Part shown: piece by piece, positions 45,063 through 58,039 of the stretch
Position numbering within the stretch: position 1 is the first letter of the stretch
How the letters are laid out: each line of letters starts with the position of its first letter
DNA from: Acanthochlamys bracteata
Taxonomy: Eukaryota > Streptophyta > Magnoliopsida > Pandanales > Velloziaceae
Assembly: GCA_019914995.1 (NCBI GenBank)
Contig: CM034138.1
Span: 5,896,535 to 5,960,534, forward strand
Length of the DNA stretch: 64,000 nt
Reading direction: 5' to 3'
Position numbers and translations under genes: made by a program
Notes under the pieces: model-generated
The model's database searches: none
Told to the model about the DNA's origin: nothing
The model's input: only the letters and a program-made list of their open reading frames with translations

Positions 45063-48000
45063 TACCACAGTGTTTATCTTCCGCTTGCTGATGTTTGTCG
45101 ACAATGGCCTTGCTGCAGGCATGGGCGTGTAATGATCATTCTCTCAACATGCCTTTAGGGATTTGATATAGTCTTATCTTATTATAATGACTACCTTGCC
45201 CTTTTGTTCATTCAAGCCATTACTATCTGCTTGTTAAATTCCATTAGTCAAGTTGTTTTATTACTAGTATGTTATTCATGTAGCACTGTACAATAAACTT
45301 AACAGAGGAAACTTTCCTAAGGTGCCCTTTTGTATTTCACAGTCCTGGTAATTATATGAGCTTTCCAAATGCATCAAAATCTATCTTCTTTTTCAAAAGA
45401 AAATTTTAAATGTCTATTCTGATAAGAAAAGAGCATTGTAAGAGTGGGATTATTTTAATGTTAACAAGAAACATCTGGAGTCTGGTAATGGTAAAGATAA
45501 CTAGCGGTTCTCCTGCTGTAATCAATATTGATATTGTCCTCTGTAAGTAAGCTTCATGAAGCTTGCCGAGTTCCTTTGAACTGCAAGATTCTGATGAAAC
45601 AAAAACATAATTTTTTAAGTTTGAAGTCAGAGAGAGAATCAAGAGAATACAAAGAGTAAGGATGTGAACCTGTTAGTTTCTGTTGTTTAGAGGAGTCTCC
45701 AAGCAATTATGGATTGATGTATGAGGAACATTGTATTTGGATAACTATCATGATAAAAGTACTTCAAAATTGGAGCCACATCCTCCCATCCACCTGATTG
45801 ATGAATTTGTATGGAATTTGGCCAAATATTTGTGCCTTATACACTTTAGAAAGCTATTTCTAGTTCTTAGCATCATAATGTGAAAGCTCTTGCCATCAAG
45901 ATAGTTAATATTTAGCCATTTCCTATGCTATCCGGCTGATTCTGGTCTTCTTTTTGCTGTACTAGAAACTAAAAATGCTACCATTTTGTAAATACTCCTT
46001 AAATTTACTTCTGTCAAGATAACTCAGGTTATCCATTGGCATGTTATCCAGATTGATTCTGGTCTTTTTTAGTGTGCTTAGAATCAAGAATGGCTCTTTA
46101 AAAAAACTTGTACCTATGAATGTGCTTCTAGAGATCTTGGGTGGCAGCAAAGATACGTTCGATTTTGTGGTCGGATTGTAGTTCTTTCAGTTCTGGTTCT
46201 CTTGCTTTATCCATTTCTTTGGGTGTGGACGGTAATTGGCACATTGTGGTTTATCAGTGCGAGAAGTTGTGTAAGTTCCTTTTCTCCCCTTCAGCTACCT
46301 TTTTTCACATTAGGTAGTTTGGATAGTAGATTTTATTTAAATATGCCTGTTTCTGAATTTTGCAGTTGCCTGAGGAAGGACAAAAATGGGGCTTCCTTAT
46401 ATGGTTGCTTTTCAGTGACTGTGGACTTATTTGCATTGCGTGCATGTGCATAGGCAAGGTTGTAGCCCTCTTCTTTTGCCCTTGTTTATGTCTGGAGTCT
46501 TTTGGACGCTCCAAAGGCACACTTAAGTACTCTGTTAGCAAATGGATGGTGTTTTCTACAATAAAATCTGCATAAGTACTTTTGTGATTTTTTTTTTCTT
46601 TTTTTTAGTATTTATTTTACCTTGTGCTAAAACGTCCTACATTACTAAATTCTTATATTTCAAGAAATGATATTTTTATATTATACGATACATGCTCAGT
46701 AATCAGTTATCACAGAGATATTAGTGGAGGGGATAATCTCTTTAACTAGACTTTGAGCTAATTCATGAGGGTTTGTGCTTACGAGTTATATTCTTCAAAC
46801 AGATAAATTGCCAATATCCCAACCATGACACATTTACCTCTAGTAAATCCTGGAAACCTCTTACACTTTTGTCTAGATATCCAAGCTGATCAAAACCAAT
46901 CTCTCTTGTTTTAGTGCCCAGAGATATACTTTATCTTATATCAAAAGAGCAGTCTTCCAATTGCGTATGATTTCTCAAACAATGACAAATCCAGAGTTAT
47001 TTAGATGGTATAATTTGCAATGTCATTGTTGTCCTTTGATGAAGAGCTGTTGACGCACATGGACATTCTTTTCCATTTCATTTAGGAAAAGGGAAATGCC
47101 CCTAAGTAGATAAGATAGAATCTGAAAAAAGGGTGGCTTAAAATTGGTAACACACTTTAGGAGTTTATAACACTAAGTAAAAAAGAAGGCATGTGACTAA
47201 ACACTAATTATCCTACGTGGATAACCAAACAAATCATTAAGATGCTACAACTCTCTGTTCCTGCTTGTACCCTTGCAAGATGCTCCGGCTCACTATAATT
47301 TCTTCTCTTCTAGAGCTTTTCCTTTTTGGTACTAGGCACAAGTTCCATCCTAATTAACTAGAGTATTAGACTTAATTGCAAGGATTCTAATAAAGAGAAG
47401 TTTTGAGTTAAGTATGTTGATGCCTTTTTTATCCAAACATGCAGAATATTAGATTACTAGTAGATTTCATACTCCCTTGTATTCCGTTACATAGTCACAT
47501 GCCTCTACTTTGTCATTTACATGTCTTAGTTCAGGTGGTTGAGCTGAGATCCCCTATCTAGATCTATAGGTGTTCCGAAGGTGTAGCAGAGTGAAGGTGC
47601 AAGTGAGAACAAGATGCTTGGATGCTTTAGTTCCTATGTCATAGAAAGGGCATAAAGTGCAAAGGTAGCATCATTCGTCTTCCGAAGAGCTAGAAGCCAC
47701 CAATCTCTAGACCTTCAAAACACTTGCATTCTGTAAAGTCTTCATAGTGAATACACTGTTAGAGTCCAAATCGCCACTCTACTGTAGTATTTTCCTACCT
47801 CGGTTGAATCTAGGAGAGCAAAGTCGTAAGATAAAGTTGCTCTTGTAGGTTACTGATAAAGCTGTAGTATTTTCTAGCAACTTCCTCCCTACTGTAGTAT
47901 TTTCCGGTTAGATTTGAAAATTTTCTCATGTTATCCAACAACAATAGATAGCCTGAACTTAGTTGATTACCCATGATTATGTAATAAAGAGCTTGCTTAA

Positions 48001-51000
48001 GGACAAAATCATCATGGAAAGAATCCCACTTTTTAAAAGGATTTGCAGTGGGGCGCGGTGATGTAGTTAGAGCTAAATAGACAAGCTGTTGCATGAAGAT
48101 CAAAGCAGAGCTTGAGCATAGCATCAAACAACATCAGGAAAAAAGGATTTTGCATTATGGTTTTTCCTTTAGCATATAGTATATAAATACGGTTTGAAAG
48201 GAAATATGCGAATCTTTAAAAAGGCAAATCGGTCATAAAGCTAGCTAAAGCTTGAAGCTAAGCCATACCATACATGATCAAGAAACATTGTCAAATGGAA
48301 ACATTGTATGGATAAGCTTTTCCACTAGAGGATTGTAACCTTTCTCTTAAGAATAAATCAATTGCTCATTAGTCTTCAAGCATGCAATATCACGTATTAA
48401 TGAGTATGTATATACATATGCAAGTGCATTATATGAGTGCGTGAACATAAAAATGTGCTTGAGTTTGCCTTGTTAATTTGCAAAGGCAGGTTAACTCAGA
48501 ATATATGCTTTGATGCATGTAGTTATCAGAAATGGTAGAGTACTTGGTTTTGCTGTTTGTTGAATGCATTCTGTTTGTGTATATATGTATGTAAACATGT
48601 ATTCCATCTTTCTACAGTAATGTATTAGTTATAATATATAGGAAGTTGGATATGTTTCCTAGATTGTTAAATTTCAGGATATTTGCTTTGGTTTCTTACC
48701 ATGTAGTTGTTTTACTTCTGCATGTAAGAATAATGAAGTGACGATATGTTTCTTGAATTTGGTTTGTCTGATGTTAAATTTTCTAATTCGCTTGCAAGGA
48801 ATATTTACATTCATCAAATAACAAGCTCCAAAAGCTAGTTTAGTCCTTTCTGATCAGTTTTGATTCATCTTACTCATTTTCTGTCCTGATCCAAATCATG
48901 TCGTGGATTCTTATGTATGGCATCTATCTATAGTGGCTAACAAGGAGGCAGGCTCATATACAACGTGCACAACAAGGGATTCCCATCTCTGAATACGGGG
49001 TAAGCCATAGCCTTTACCTCTTCTCTGGAAACTTTGTCTTTGTAGTTTGAGTAAGTTGGTGCTTCATTTCCCCTTCCTTTCTCATTATCCTCTTTCCCTT
49101 CTCTATCTTCGTTGCATAATACCATACTTTTCTTTTCCTGTTAGCAATTCCAAGTGTATGATGTATCCAAAATGATAGGAGTAGATCTTCATTTACATTT
49201 GTACATAAGTGAAGACATCGTGGTTGGCTTTCCATAATTGATTGAGACACTTCTTTTCCTTTTTCTCTATTTATTTTTTTGGTGCATATATTGAACTATT
49301 TATGCTGAACGCTTTAACAGTCATCTCTTTGTTCTGTTTCATATAATTCAGGTTTTAGTTGACATGATTCGTGTTCCGGATTGGGCATTTGAAGCTGCTG
49401 GTCAAGAAATGAGAGGGATGGGCCAAGATACTGCATATCATCCACAAATTTACTTAACAGCAGCGCAGGTAGTTCTGGTTACAATAAATTGATAGCTGCA
49501 TCGAATTTGAGTTGGATGTGTAGCTCAAACGTGCATTTTGCTTTCGCAGTTTTGTTAAAATGTTGTTTGCAGTGTTTCGTCTTGTTTATGGTTTTGTGAC
49601 TCTTGCAAATTATAAAGAACTAATGTAATTATACCTGAAGAGAGTTTGATTCTCTAGGAAGTTTTGATGTAAAGTGATTGTTCAGTATCTGTTTGAAGTA
49701 GTTCCAGGGCTCAATCAAGTCATGCATCAGTAAAATGGTCCGTAGGTCTTAGTACAGCAAGCTGGAAGAAGCTTTAAATTTAGTTTTCCCAGACTCTTAT
49801 TGGGAACACTAAATTCTAGGAGTTGCTGTGCAAAGAAGTGAACATTGTGGAACATTTTAAGGACTTGAATTAACCTCTGTGATATATCCTAGGGCTGGGA
49901 AATACGAGCATATTATTTTCATTTATAAGCTGCTTAGGTAGTACTTTTGTAGTGTAAGTACTATTATCTTCAAACTTGTCTGCTTATGTCTCTTTGATTT
50001 ACTGTAGGACTTCTAAAGATATCACCAGTATTTGCCATTTACTCAATCCAGTATGTAGATGTGTGCTTGATTGTTATTTTTATAGTGATTGAAATACTTG
50101 CTGCCTTTGAACAGAGAGAAGCAGTTGAAGCACTTATTCAAGAGCTTCCAAAATTTATGCTGAAGTCTGTCCCAACTGACTGCAGTGAATGTCCTATCTG
50201 CCTTGAGGACTTCCGTGTTGAAAATGAGGTAGGAAGAATCAAACATTGACCAATCAGTTTACAGATGTTATCTAGGCATTTTGTTCTGTTTCCGTAGCAC
50301 CTTGTCAACTTATATGATGCCTTCTTGGGATTCCTTTCATTTGACTGTTCAGTTGGTGATCGTACTAGTCTAGTTGCTTTATGAGATCTGTAGGCATCCT
50401 ATTGTTGCACAGGTTTCTGGATATGAGATCTTGTGGCCAGAAAACCTAATTCTATGCATTCATTGACACCTGATTTCCATGAAATTTAGTTTAACCTTGT
50501 ATGATATAAGCATACAGATTGCCTAGTATGATAAAAGCATCTAGATTGAGGAAAGTTGTTGTATATCTGGGAGATTCGCCATCACGATCCCTTACTATTA
50601 TGGCCAAACCTGTGGGTGTTCCTTTTCTTCCCTACCCAACCAAAACCATGTCAGCACGTGTAACTAGGGGACATAATTATATGACATCCTCCTCTGGTTA
50701 TCTTTTGCAGGTTAGAGGCCTCCCTTGTGCTCACAACTTCCATGTTGAGTGCATCGATCAGTGGCTACGGCTGAATGTGAAATGTCCACGTTGCCGTTGC
50801 TCAGTGTTTCCCAATCTGGACCTAAGTGCTCTCACCAATCTTCGCACGGACTCATCCTCTGTAACCTCTACCAATGAGGTAACGGCTACACGGTATGTCC
50901 AGACTCTACCTGTGGGCCAGAGTTATCTTGTGAGGTTACACGGTCTGCTTCGTCCTGTCCGTTCATTGAATGCTTCCGCAAGTGGTGATACTGAAGATCA

Positions 51001-51115
51001 TGAAGTTTTGGAAAACGAAGGGCAGTCCTCTGTGGTATGTACACAGAATATGTTGAACGAGGAAGATCCTGCTATGTCATGTGTCATCACAGTGGATCGG
51101 CTTCCAAGTTGCTGA
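43742..51115 (+). CDS. SIS3: SIS3-like membrane RING-H2 E3 ubiquitin ligase
   Basis: Ten coding exons: 43742-43770, 43969-44007, 44908-44974, 45055-45128, 46132-46270, 46366-46458, 48934-48999, 49352-49468, 50115-50228, 50711-51115. They total 1143 nt and give 380 aa (the Arabidopsis protein is about 358). The start [16 protein letters not shown] matches the SIS3 N-terminus. Hydrophobic segments lie near residues 14-30, 42-62, 84-112 and 124-146, so it is a multi-pass membrane protein. The RING-H2 finger has C234, C237, C252, H254, H257, C260, C271 and C274 ([17 protein letters not shown]) and is split by intron 9 (50229-50710). SIS3 acts with an E2 to ubiquitinate targets and is a positive regulator of sugar responses in seedlings. 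The Ser/Thr-rich tail after residue 290 is less conserved. All junctions are GT-AG and the frame is intact. Intron 6 (2.5 kb) is the longest. Confidence 0.95.
46459..48933 (+). other. SIS3-like gene intron 6 (2.5 kb)
   Basis: Contains three copies of the short motif actgtagtattttc/ctgtagtattttc between 47780 and 47905, and a minus-strand open frame (47810-48127) with no recognisable domain. It may be a small decayed insertion; I cannot identify it. Confidence 0.4.
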
Positions 51116-53680
51116 CCTAAGGACAACCTTTTTGTTTTTTGCTCCGTCTAGTGACTTAGAGTTGTCTACTTTCTTATATATTAATGATTAACAGAATCTT
51201 TAGGTAAATAACAATCCCCACAAACTATTTCATGCGATAACCTTGTTTCTTAGAAACCGTATTTCTTCCAATTTAATGGTCCTAGCTTTTATGTTTTCCT
51301 TTATTACAATTCAGGTTTGCTATTATGTTTTGTTCTAATTTTAGTTTATTTTAAACTATCAAGCAGGATAACCTGACAAAGACGGTAATAATTTTAATTG
51401 ACAATACAGTGCTTGCCTTATATTCCTTAGGGTCGCCACGTGCTTGATGAGCTGAAGTTAACCATTATCAGGTGCTGCACGTCATTCGAGGGATTATTGT
51501 CAGGCTTATTTTTGAATATTGTCAGAATATATATGAATGTTATCGAATTTTGTTTTTTATTTTTAGATTTTAAATTTTATTATTCTAAATTTCACTTCTA
51601 ATTTTATTTTAATATTAATATTAAAATTTACTGTAAACTTTATTTTAGATATTTTAAGTATTATTTCAAATTTTAATTTTATTAATATATTAAGTTTCAT
51701 TTTGTATGAAATTTATTTTTATAAAAAATTTATTTTATGCAATTATTATTAGCCTTTAATACTTCTTTGTCTACTTACTGGATCCCGTGAAAGTTTGCAG
51801 CCTCGCAGGTAGTCGCGGTCAATATTTCTATGTTCCAAAATACTTTTGAAAGGGACCAAGGAGTTGGAAATCCATTAATTTCTTATTTTCCTTCCGATTT
51901 GAAAATTTGATTTTATCAACCACCACTAATTTTCCACTAGAGAAATTTTATTCTGAATGTATTTTTATGCGGATTACTTCTAAATGATGCGTTTAGAAGT
52001 GCTTTTAAAATAAAATTTTTTAAGATAAAAAATATTTATTTTTTTAATTTAATAATAATAATATGTAATAAAAAAATTTTAGTATGTAAATTTTTTTTTT
52101 ATTTTCTAAATTTTAAATTAATTTTTTATATATTTATAAAAATAGTATTTAAAAATATAAAATAATAAATTAAAAAATTATTTTTAAAATAAACAATGCT
52201 AAACGTACTAAGATCCCAACATTGTATTGCTACTCAACTTTTTCATTCAAGTTCTGACGATTAAAGTTGGTCAATTATTAGATCTGAAGTGCTCGATAAG
52301 TCTGGTAGGATGTCCTTCAGAGAAGATAGGTTATAAAAAAATTCAATCTCTTACAGTCGCCGGCTTGTGCTATTATTTATTCATCATTTTTTAAAGTGTA
52401 TAAGGAACAATGTTATCTTTGTTAATTACAACAAAGCTAAGTGACTGTCTAGTATTGCTTAATAAGATTTTATAATATTTTATAGAATGTTAAATATTTA
52501 AAAAATATAAAAAAATCTATGCCGTGTGAGAACTTGTTATTATTTATTTTTATTATTATTTTATTAGATAAAAATATTAGAACTCATTTTGAAAAAAATC
52601 TAAAGATATTTTTTTGTTTAGTGATTATATATTAACAGATTATGGGCATTTATTTGATGTTCTGAAAGTACTAAAATTTTTTTTCATAAATAAATTTTTT
52701 GGAGAGCATGGTTTACCTTTTTCTTGAATGTTATGTGGACTTCGATTGTTTCGGTAGATAAGCTCATCAATTTTAAAGCTCAGGAGTAGATATCTTTTCT
52801 GTTAGGATATGCATGTTGGATTTTTGAGACATGGATTAGGGATAAATCCATCACACTATGATATGTTGTTGAGTAATTTATAAGATTCACTATACAATGG
52901 ATGTTGAGTGCTACCCAGATAACATAAACCAGTTTCATTTACTAATGTCATAATATTAAAAATTATTGATCATTCTTTAAAATTAAGCTTGTATGAATGT
53001 ATATATTTTGAACTGAATGACTGTATAGTATTTGATTCATTAGATATTGAGAGTATTTGTCTGCCATAATTGGGGATTAATCATATTTCTTCTGAATAAT
53101 AAGTCTCCGATAATTATTTGAATCATCCTTCTACAAAAAATAATGACAGCTTACTAAGATAAACTGCAAGAATAATAGTAGTAAATTTAGGTTTATATAG
53201 AATTTCATATTGATATTCTTCTAACTATATCAATCATCTTATCCTTTCTACTGCTATTATCGGTCTTTTTATTTTTATGATATGATATAAACCTTTGTTG
53301 TTTGTAACATTTGTAAAATGTGTAAGAAGAAACCAAAATGGTTTGTATAAGTATTGTAACATTCTTTTTTGTATCTAGAACAACTTAATTTGCTTTATTA
53401 AATTTGTAGTTAGTACTTGTGCCCAAAATTCATTAGTTACACTAATTTATCTGTTTATTTTGGTAGAATCATTTTCTAGAATTTATTAACTAATGCTTTT
53501 AATGCATGGTTTCTCTTTTTCCTTTGTCATTAGTTGTATCCTCATCCATAGAAGTTAGAACCAATCCGGATGTCAATCCAGAAAACCTACGGAGTCATCG
53601 ATTGACCCAATGGGTTAACTTTGCTGATAGCGATTAGTTTTCGTCGAGAGTCCTAGAAACTTAACATAACTCGGAGGTCA
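51116..53680. other. 3' flank of the SIS3-like gene and AT-rich intergenic DNA
   Basis: The first 200 bases are the probable 3'UTR. The stretch 51530-52200 is almost purely A/T, and 52380-53500 is AT-rich without recognisable genes. At 53555-53630 there is a short GC-richer motif similar to 41835-41940. Confidence 0.5.
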
Positions 53681-53689
53681 GCAGTACGC

Positions 53690-54115
53690 GACAGTGGTGA
53701 TCAGGTCTATCTTCAGATATTAATCACTACCCCTTACTGACAACCTCAATAAACAAGTCATCTGCCTTTATGGTGCTTGAAAGCTCAAATGGACTCGCCG
53801 AGGCTGCATACTATCTTGCTGTCTTAGCTGAAGTCATTGCTGCAGTCTCTTCACCCTTCTAAACAAATTTACCCTTCTTGTCGGAGTTAGTTTCTTTACC
53901 GATCGCTAGAGCAGGCCGATCAGCTTCTTGCAACTGTAATGTGTACACAAAGGATCCATAAAACGTCGCCCATTGACGGACAATCAACGCCAGTCTCAGG
54001 TAAACACTTCTCTGCTACCTCTGTGAACTTTGTTAGAAACTCCTTGTTGATTATTCTAGTGATCGTTGGATCAATGATCTTCTCCAGCAAACCCTTATGT
54101 TTTCCATTGTGTGTA
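53690..54115 (-). pseudogene. CrRLK1L receptor-like kinase C-terminal fragment
   Basis: The minus strand reads KGLLEKIIDPTITRIINKEF, then [23 protein letters not shown]. This is kinase subdomains X-XI as found in the FERONIA/THESEUS/HERK (CrRLK1L) family, whose members have a stretch like [27 protein letters not shown]. The invariant Arg of subdomain XI is Cys here (DCPSM). After VLW the frame goes wrong and ends at TGA, while another frame continues LQEADRPALA, the usual C-terminal tail, so there is a frameshift. Nothing of the kinase N-lobe or the malectin-like ectodomain was found, so this is a truncated pseudogene. Confidence 0.75.
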
Positions 54116-54211
54116 GCTTATGGACCTAAAATTAAATTGAGCAATTTTGTTATCATATTGCTTGTTATTCACTATAATAAAAAATTTGGGTTTTTAAATT
54201 GACGAATTGAA

Positions 54212-54228
54212 TATATATATATATATAT
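54212..54228. repeat. (TA)n microsatellite at the left of foldback element 2
   Basis: A pure TA run that directly precedes the foldback element; the element's other end runs into catgcgcatatat, a degraded TA-like stretch that also borders the MULE. Confidence 0.85.
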
Positions 54229-54592
54229 CACTCCTTAAATGTATATTAGTGTACATCATCGTGGTCCTGTTGGTACAATGATACAAATTCGAATTTGGTC
54301 ATTGCATATGAATAGTTATGAGTTACAAACATGCTTACACAATTTTAGCTCAATCAGATAATAAATCAAATTTCATTCGACTTCCTAATCAAAATGATAG
54401 AAAAAAAATAATATATATACTTTGGATTTTTTTTTTAATCTTGATCAAGAAGTCGGATGAAAATTGATTCATTATTCAAGTGAGCTAAACTTTTGTGAGC
54501 ATGTTCCTTAATACTTTTTCATATCCGACGGTTAAATTTGAATTTAGAGCATTGTACCAACAGATGTGCATTGATGTGCGTTTAAAGAGTCA
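54229..54592. mobile_element. foldback MITE 2, relative of the element at 26478-26871
   Basis: Inverted arms of roughly 150 bp surround a loop near 54400-54445. Paired words are cactccttaaatgtatattag (left) with the inverse of ctttaaacgcacatcaatg (right), ttggtacaatg (left, 54269) with cattgtaccaa (right, 54550), and tcgaatttgg with its inverse. The inner arm aatcttgatcaagaagtcggatgaa and the outer ccgacggttaaatttgaat match the right arm of foldback 1 (tcttgatcaagtgatcagatgaa, caacggtggatattagattt), so the two belong to one family. It abuts the left end of the MULE. Confidence 0.7.
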
Positions 54593-54603
54593 TGCGCATA
54601 TAT

Positions 54604-56335
54604 CGGGATAGGGATGTGCACACATCCGTTACTATGCGTGCACAACCACACATTCAACGTAGGTTGTTTGATCGTGTGATCAGATGACTCATGCTCACGT
54701 TGACATTGATAAAGCATTTTTAACAAGGACAGAGCGTGTCTTTTTTCATATGTTTCCCCCTCTCGTCCTCACTCATCTTCAACACTTTCCTTGCCTCGCC
54801 TCCCCCTCTTGACCTTGCGTGAAAACATTGAGCCGGTTCCGAAGTTCCTTGCCTCCGGCTCGTGACCTTATCCGTGCTCGTTGCCATTTCAATAGATTTT
54901 TCTACTTCCTCTCTTTCTTGGTGTACTCTTCGATGCTTTTTCCTTTCTTCAGGCGGAACGAGCGCCCGTGCCGATCGCTTAGGATTTTGCCGTCGACCAC
55001 GATTACCAAAATCCAAGCATAAAAATGAGGAATTCTCTCTGTCTCTCTCCTATATTGCTTCTCCTATTCTCAAGTTTATTCAACTCCGGTGGAATTGACG
55101 GTCCGGCGGCTCACTAAGGCAGAATCCTCATCGTAGTAAGAGAATTTTAAAATTTTTGATTCTCTTCTTCCAATTGACGTTCTCTCCTACGAATCAATAG
55201 TTTTTTGATTTAAAAAAAAATTATTCGATTTGGCAGGACCAACTCACCATAGCTACATCGAAAACGATTAAAGGGGAGTTTATTATGCTAAAATTACTTC
55301 TGCTGTGTTTTTCGGTAGAGATTGTATTAGTTTGAAGCTGCAATAATTTTATTATTTTTCTTCACATTGTGGGTAAGCTGTTGCCTAATTTTCTTCAGTT
55401 AATTTTTTGATAAGTCGATTGTTCTCAGTTTTGAGTATAGATGCAAATATAGACGGGTCGGGTTGGCTCATATCGAGTTTAGTACCCGGGTAAGATAGGC
55501 CTTGCCCGGTTTTATTTTTTATGGTCATCCCCGATCCGTTTACTCAATTATTTTTTATTTTAATAATAAACAAAATTTAAATATTAAAAATTATTATTAA
55601 GATAAAAATAAAAATTAAATATTTTTTATTATTAAAACTTATTTTTATTATTTAAAAGATATTTTTCTAATTAAAAATTGACCTATTCAACTATCAATAT
55701 TGACAAGGTCAATTTTGACCGGTCAATATCATTAGTAATCAGGCAAACTGGTTGACAAGTTTGGCTCGATACTACTTATAGGATCGGACCGGGGCGGCCC
55801 GATTTTGTCACTATTCACTAGGCCGGGCAGTCTAAGCCTCATGTCGTCTCGTTTGGTCCGGCCTATATTTTCACCTATAGTTTTGAGTATAGTTTAATTG
55901 GATGGATGGTGATGTTTGACCTTTCTTGTTTCTGTTATTGGATAGAAAAGAGTTCCTACATCAAAAGCTTGCTCAAAGTAGCTGTGAACAAAGTTTAACT
56001 TTGTTCACGGCTCACAAATTTGTTCTGTTATTCTCTCATTCTTCTCAACTACTGTAGCTTCCACTGCGCGATATTGTATTAATGTTTTTACAAGTTTGTG
56101 CTATCAAATTAAGCTCTTGTGTTGTGCAATTGTTGTGTTTATTAATGAGTATGTCATAGAGTTGCTTGGTGAATGAAATTCTTACTATAATGAATGAATT
56201 AAATGTTTTGAATGAAGTATTGAGCCAAAGTTGTGAATGGTTTTTTGTGGATGCGATCGCTGAATTGTTGTGAATGAAATGTTTGGTTTAAAGCAATGAA
56301 TGAAAGAGAAGTGTTGTGGTGCTCTTTCTCAATTA
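54604..56335 (+). repeat. MULE left inverted arm (interrupted)
   Basis: About 1.29 kb of arm sequence once the 444-bp insertion at 55436-55879 is set aside. Outer part: gttgtttgatcgtgtgatca matches the inverse of the right arm's end. Inner limit: similarity fades after gctctttctcaatta at 56335. Confidence 0.75.
55436..55879. mobile_element. hAT-type non-autonomous element inside the MULE left arm
   Basis: A 444-bp insertion flanked by a perfect 8-bp duplication GTTTTGAG (55428-55435 and 55880-55887). The inverted ends are TATAGATGCAAATATAG (left) and TATAGGTGAAAATATAG (right, read inwards). The MULE's other arm has the same site with a single GTTTTGAG and no insertion (about 60843-60860), so the borders are fixed by comparison. 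An 8-bp duplication is typical of hAT transposons. The interior is GC-rich at both ends (gggtcgggttgg, cggaccggggcgg) and AT-rich in the middle, with no coding capacity. Confidence 0.85.
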
Positions 56336-56789
56336 TGTAGCTGTTGTCTGTTCAATAAATGTTGGCACCAATAATGAGCGTCTATTCTATTGAGCTTTTA
56401 TTAAGTGTTATGAATGCATGAAGGAATGAAGTGCTGTCTAGTTGAATGAAGTGTTATTAAGTAGTAGTGAATACCGTCATTGAATTTGTCAGTCCAGTAG
56501 CATATGTTCAAAATAATGAAATTAAACAGCATGTGTTCATAACAGTGAAATTAGACAGCATATGTTCATAATAGAGAAATCAAATAGTATATGTTTATAA
56601 TAGAGAAATCAAATAGTATATGTTCAATCGCAATGAAATAAAATTGAATGTTAAGTGAAAACAACAGAGGCTCTGTTCAGTAGCTTATCTGTATAGTTTT
56701 TTTTCCTTCCTTGGAATAGGGAGCATATGTATATAGAGAACATATGTTCATTTTTTTCTTCCTAAAAGAAAAACTTGCAGAGCCATTAT

Positions 56790-57530
56790 CAACCAAAGTT
56801 GTTAGACCTGGACCGAACCATCCGGATCAATCGACCCATTTCGACCCGCTTCAATCCGGTCGATCTGCCCGCTCGGATCAAACCGGGTTGAATAAAATTT
56901 TTAAAAAATTAATTAAAAAAATTTAAATTGATGATATATTTAATACAAAAATAATTATTAATAGCCCTATGTTGAAAAATAATATGTAGTTTAGATTTTG
57001 TATTTGGATGTGATAATGAAAAAATATAATTGATTATGTCTTATTTATAAATATCAATTATTAGTGATTTTTAAAATTTTATATTGTAAAATATTTAGAC
57101 TCAAATATGTATACCTAAAAAAGTTAGTTATGTCTTTTTTATAATTTATCTATTTTATGGTTTTATCTTTTTTTAATCTCCTAATTTATTTAAATATTTC
57201 TCATTATAAATTTTCGTTGTTATTATTATTATTGGTGGTGGTTATGCCATGGTGGCAATTCTTTAATTTTCGCTGTGATTGTTATTGCTGTTGTTGTTGA
57301 TAGTAATGCCATAATAAAAATACTCTAATTTTTTGTTATGATTGCTGCTGTTATTATTATTGGTTGTGTCATGATGGTAGTAGATTTCTTATTGTGATTA
57401 TTGTTATTATTAGTTAAAAATATTTTAATATTATTAACCCGACGGTTCGACTGGTTGATCCGACGGGTTAATCCGAAAACCGTAATCCGAACAATTTTTT
57501 GGTTCGATGCCCAGTTTGGTTCTTACAATT
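56790..57530. mobile_element. candidate non-autonomous hAT-like element inside the MULE
   Basis: The stretch starts ttagacctggaccgaacc (56802), with GACCGG/CCGGTC-type words to 56890, and ends with a similar GC-rich block (acccgacggttcgactgg, 57437) down to gtttggttctta (57525). Read inwards the right end is taagaaccaaactgggcatc, weakly inverted to the left end. The AT-rich middle is non-coding. The possible 8-bp duplication (caaagttg / caattatg) is imperfect, so age or a wrong border is possible. Confidence 0.5.
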
Positions 57531-58039
57531 ATGTTGTCAACACTTCATCATTTACATAAATAGAAACAAAAACATAAACACTTCATCATTTTACTAAAAG
57601 AAAATTTTCATTAAATAGAAACAAATACATAAACACTCATCATTCTAGTTCAAATGAATAACTAACTATTCATCAAGATTGTCTTCATTTTCAATTGTAT
57701 TTTTGCCTTCATCATTTCTACCAAGAACTATAAGTAGAAATGTGACGACACATGTCAATTTCAAAATTTTTTCCAGAAAAGACAGTATACTAGCAATCAA
57801 AACTAAGAAAAATTAGAATACTTACTTATTCTTTTCTTTCTATTTGAATTTATAAAACAATTACGCTTGTCATGTTTAATACTGTATTATTATAATAAGC
57901 ACATTTTCTTCCAATTTTCGCTTTGGCTATTGAGCAAGCTCTCTTCAAGCCTCATTTAATTCTAGTACTCCAATTGTAAATATGTTTTTCTTTTTTTCTT
58001 CCTTATTTTGTGATATATTGGAATTTAAAAGTAATGAGA

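Noticed and set aside
47810-48127. 105-codon minus-strand frame in the SIS3-like intron 6
   Set aside because: I considered a retrotransposon remnant, but no catalytic or zinc motif is visible in any frame.
50519-50710. Upstream extension of the SIS3 RING exon (open frame from 50519)
   Set aside because: The frame is open by chance into intron 9. The acceptor tcttttgcag at 50701-50710 and the conserved [11 protein letters not shown] start show that the exon begins at 50711.
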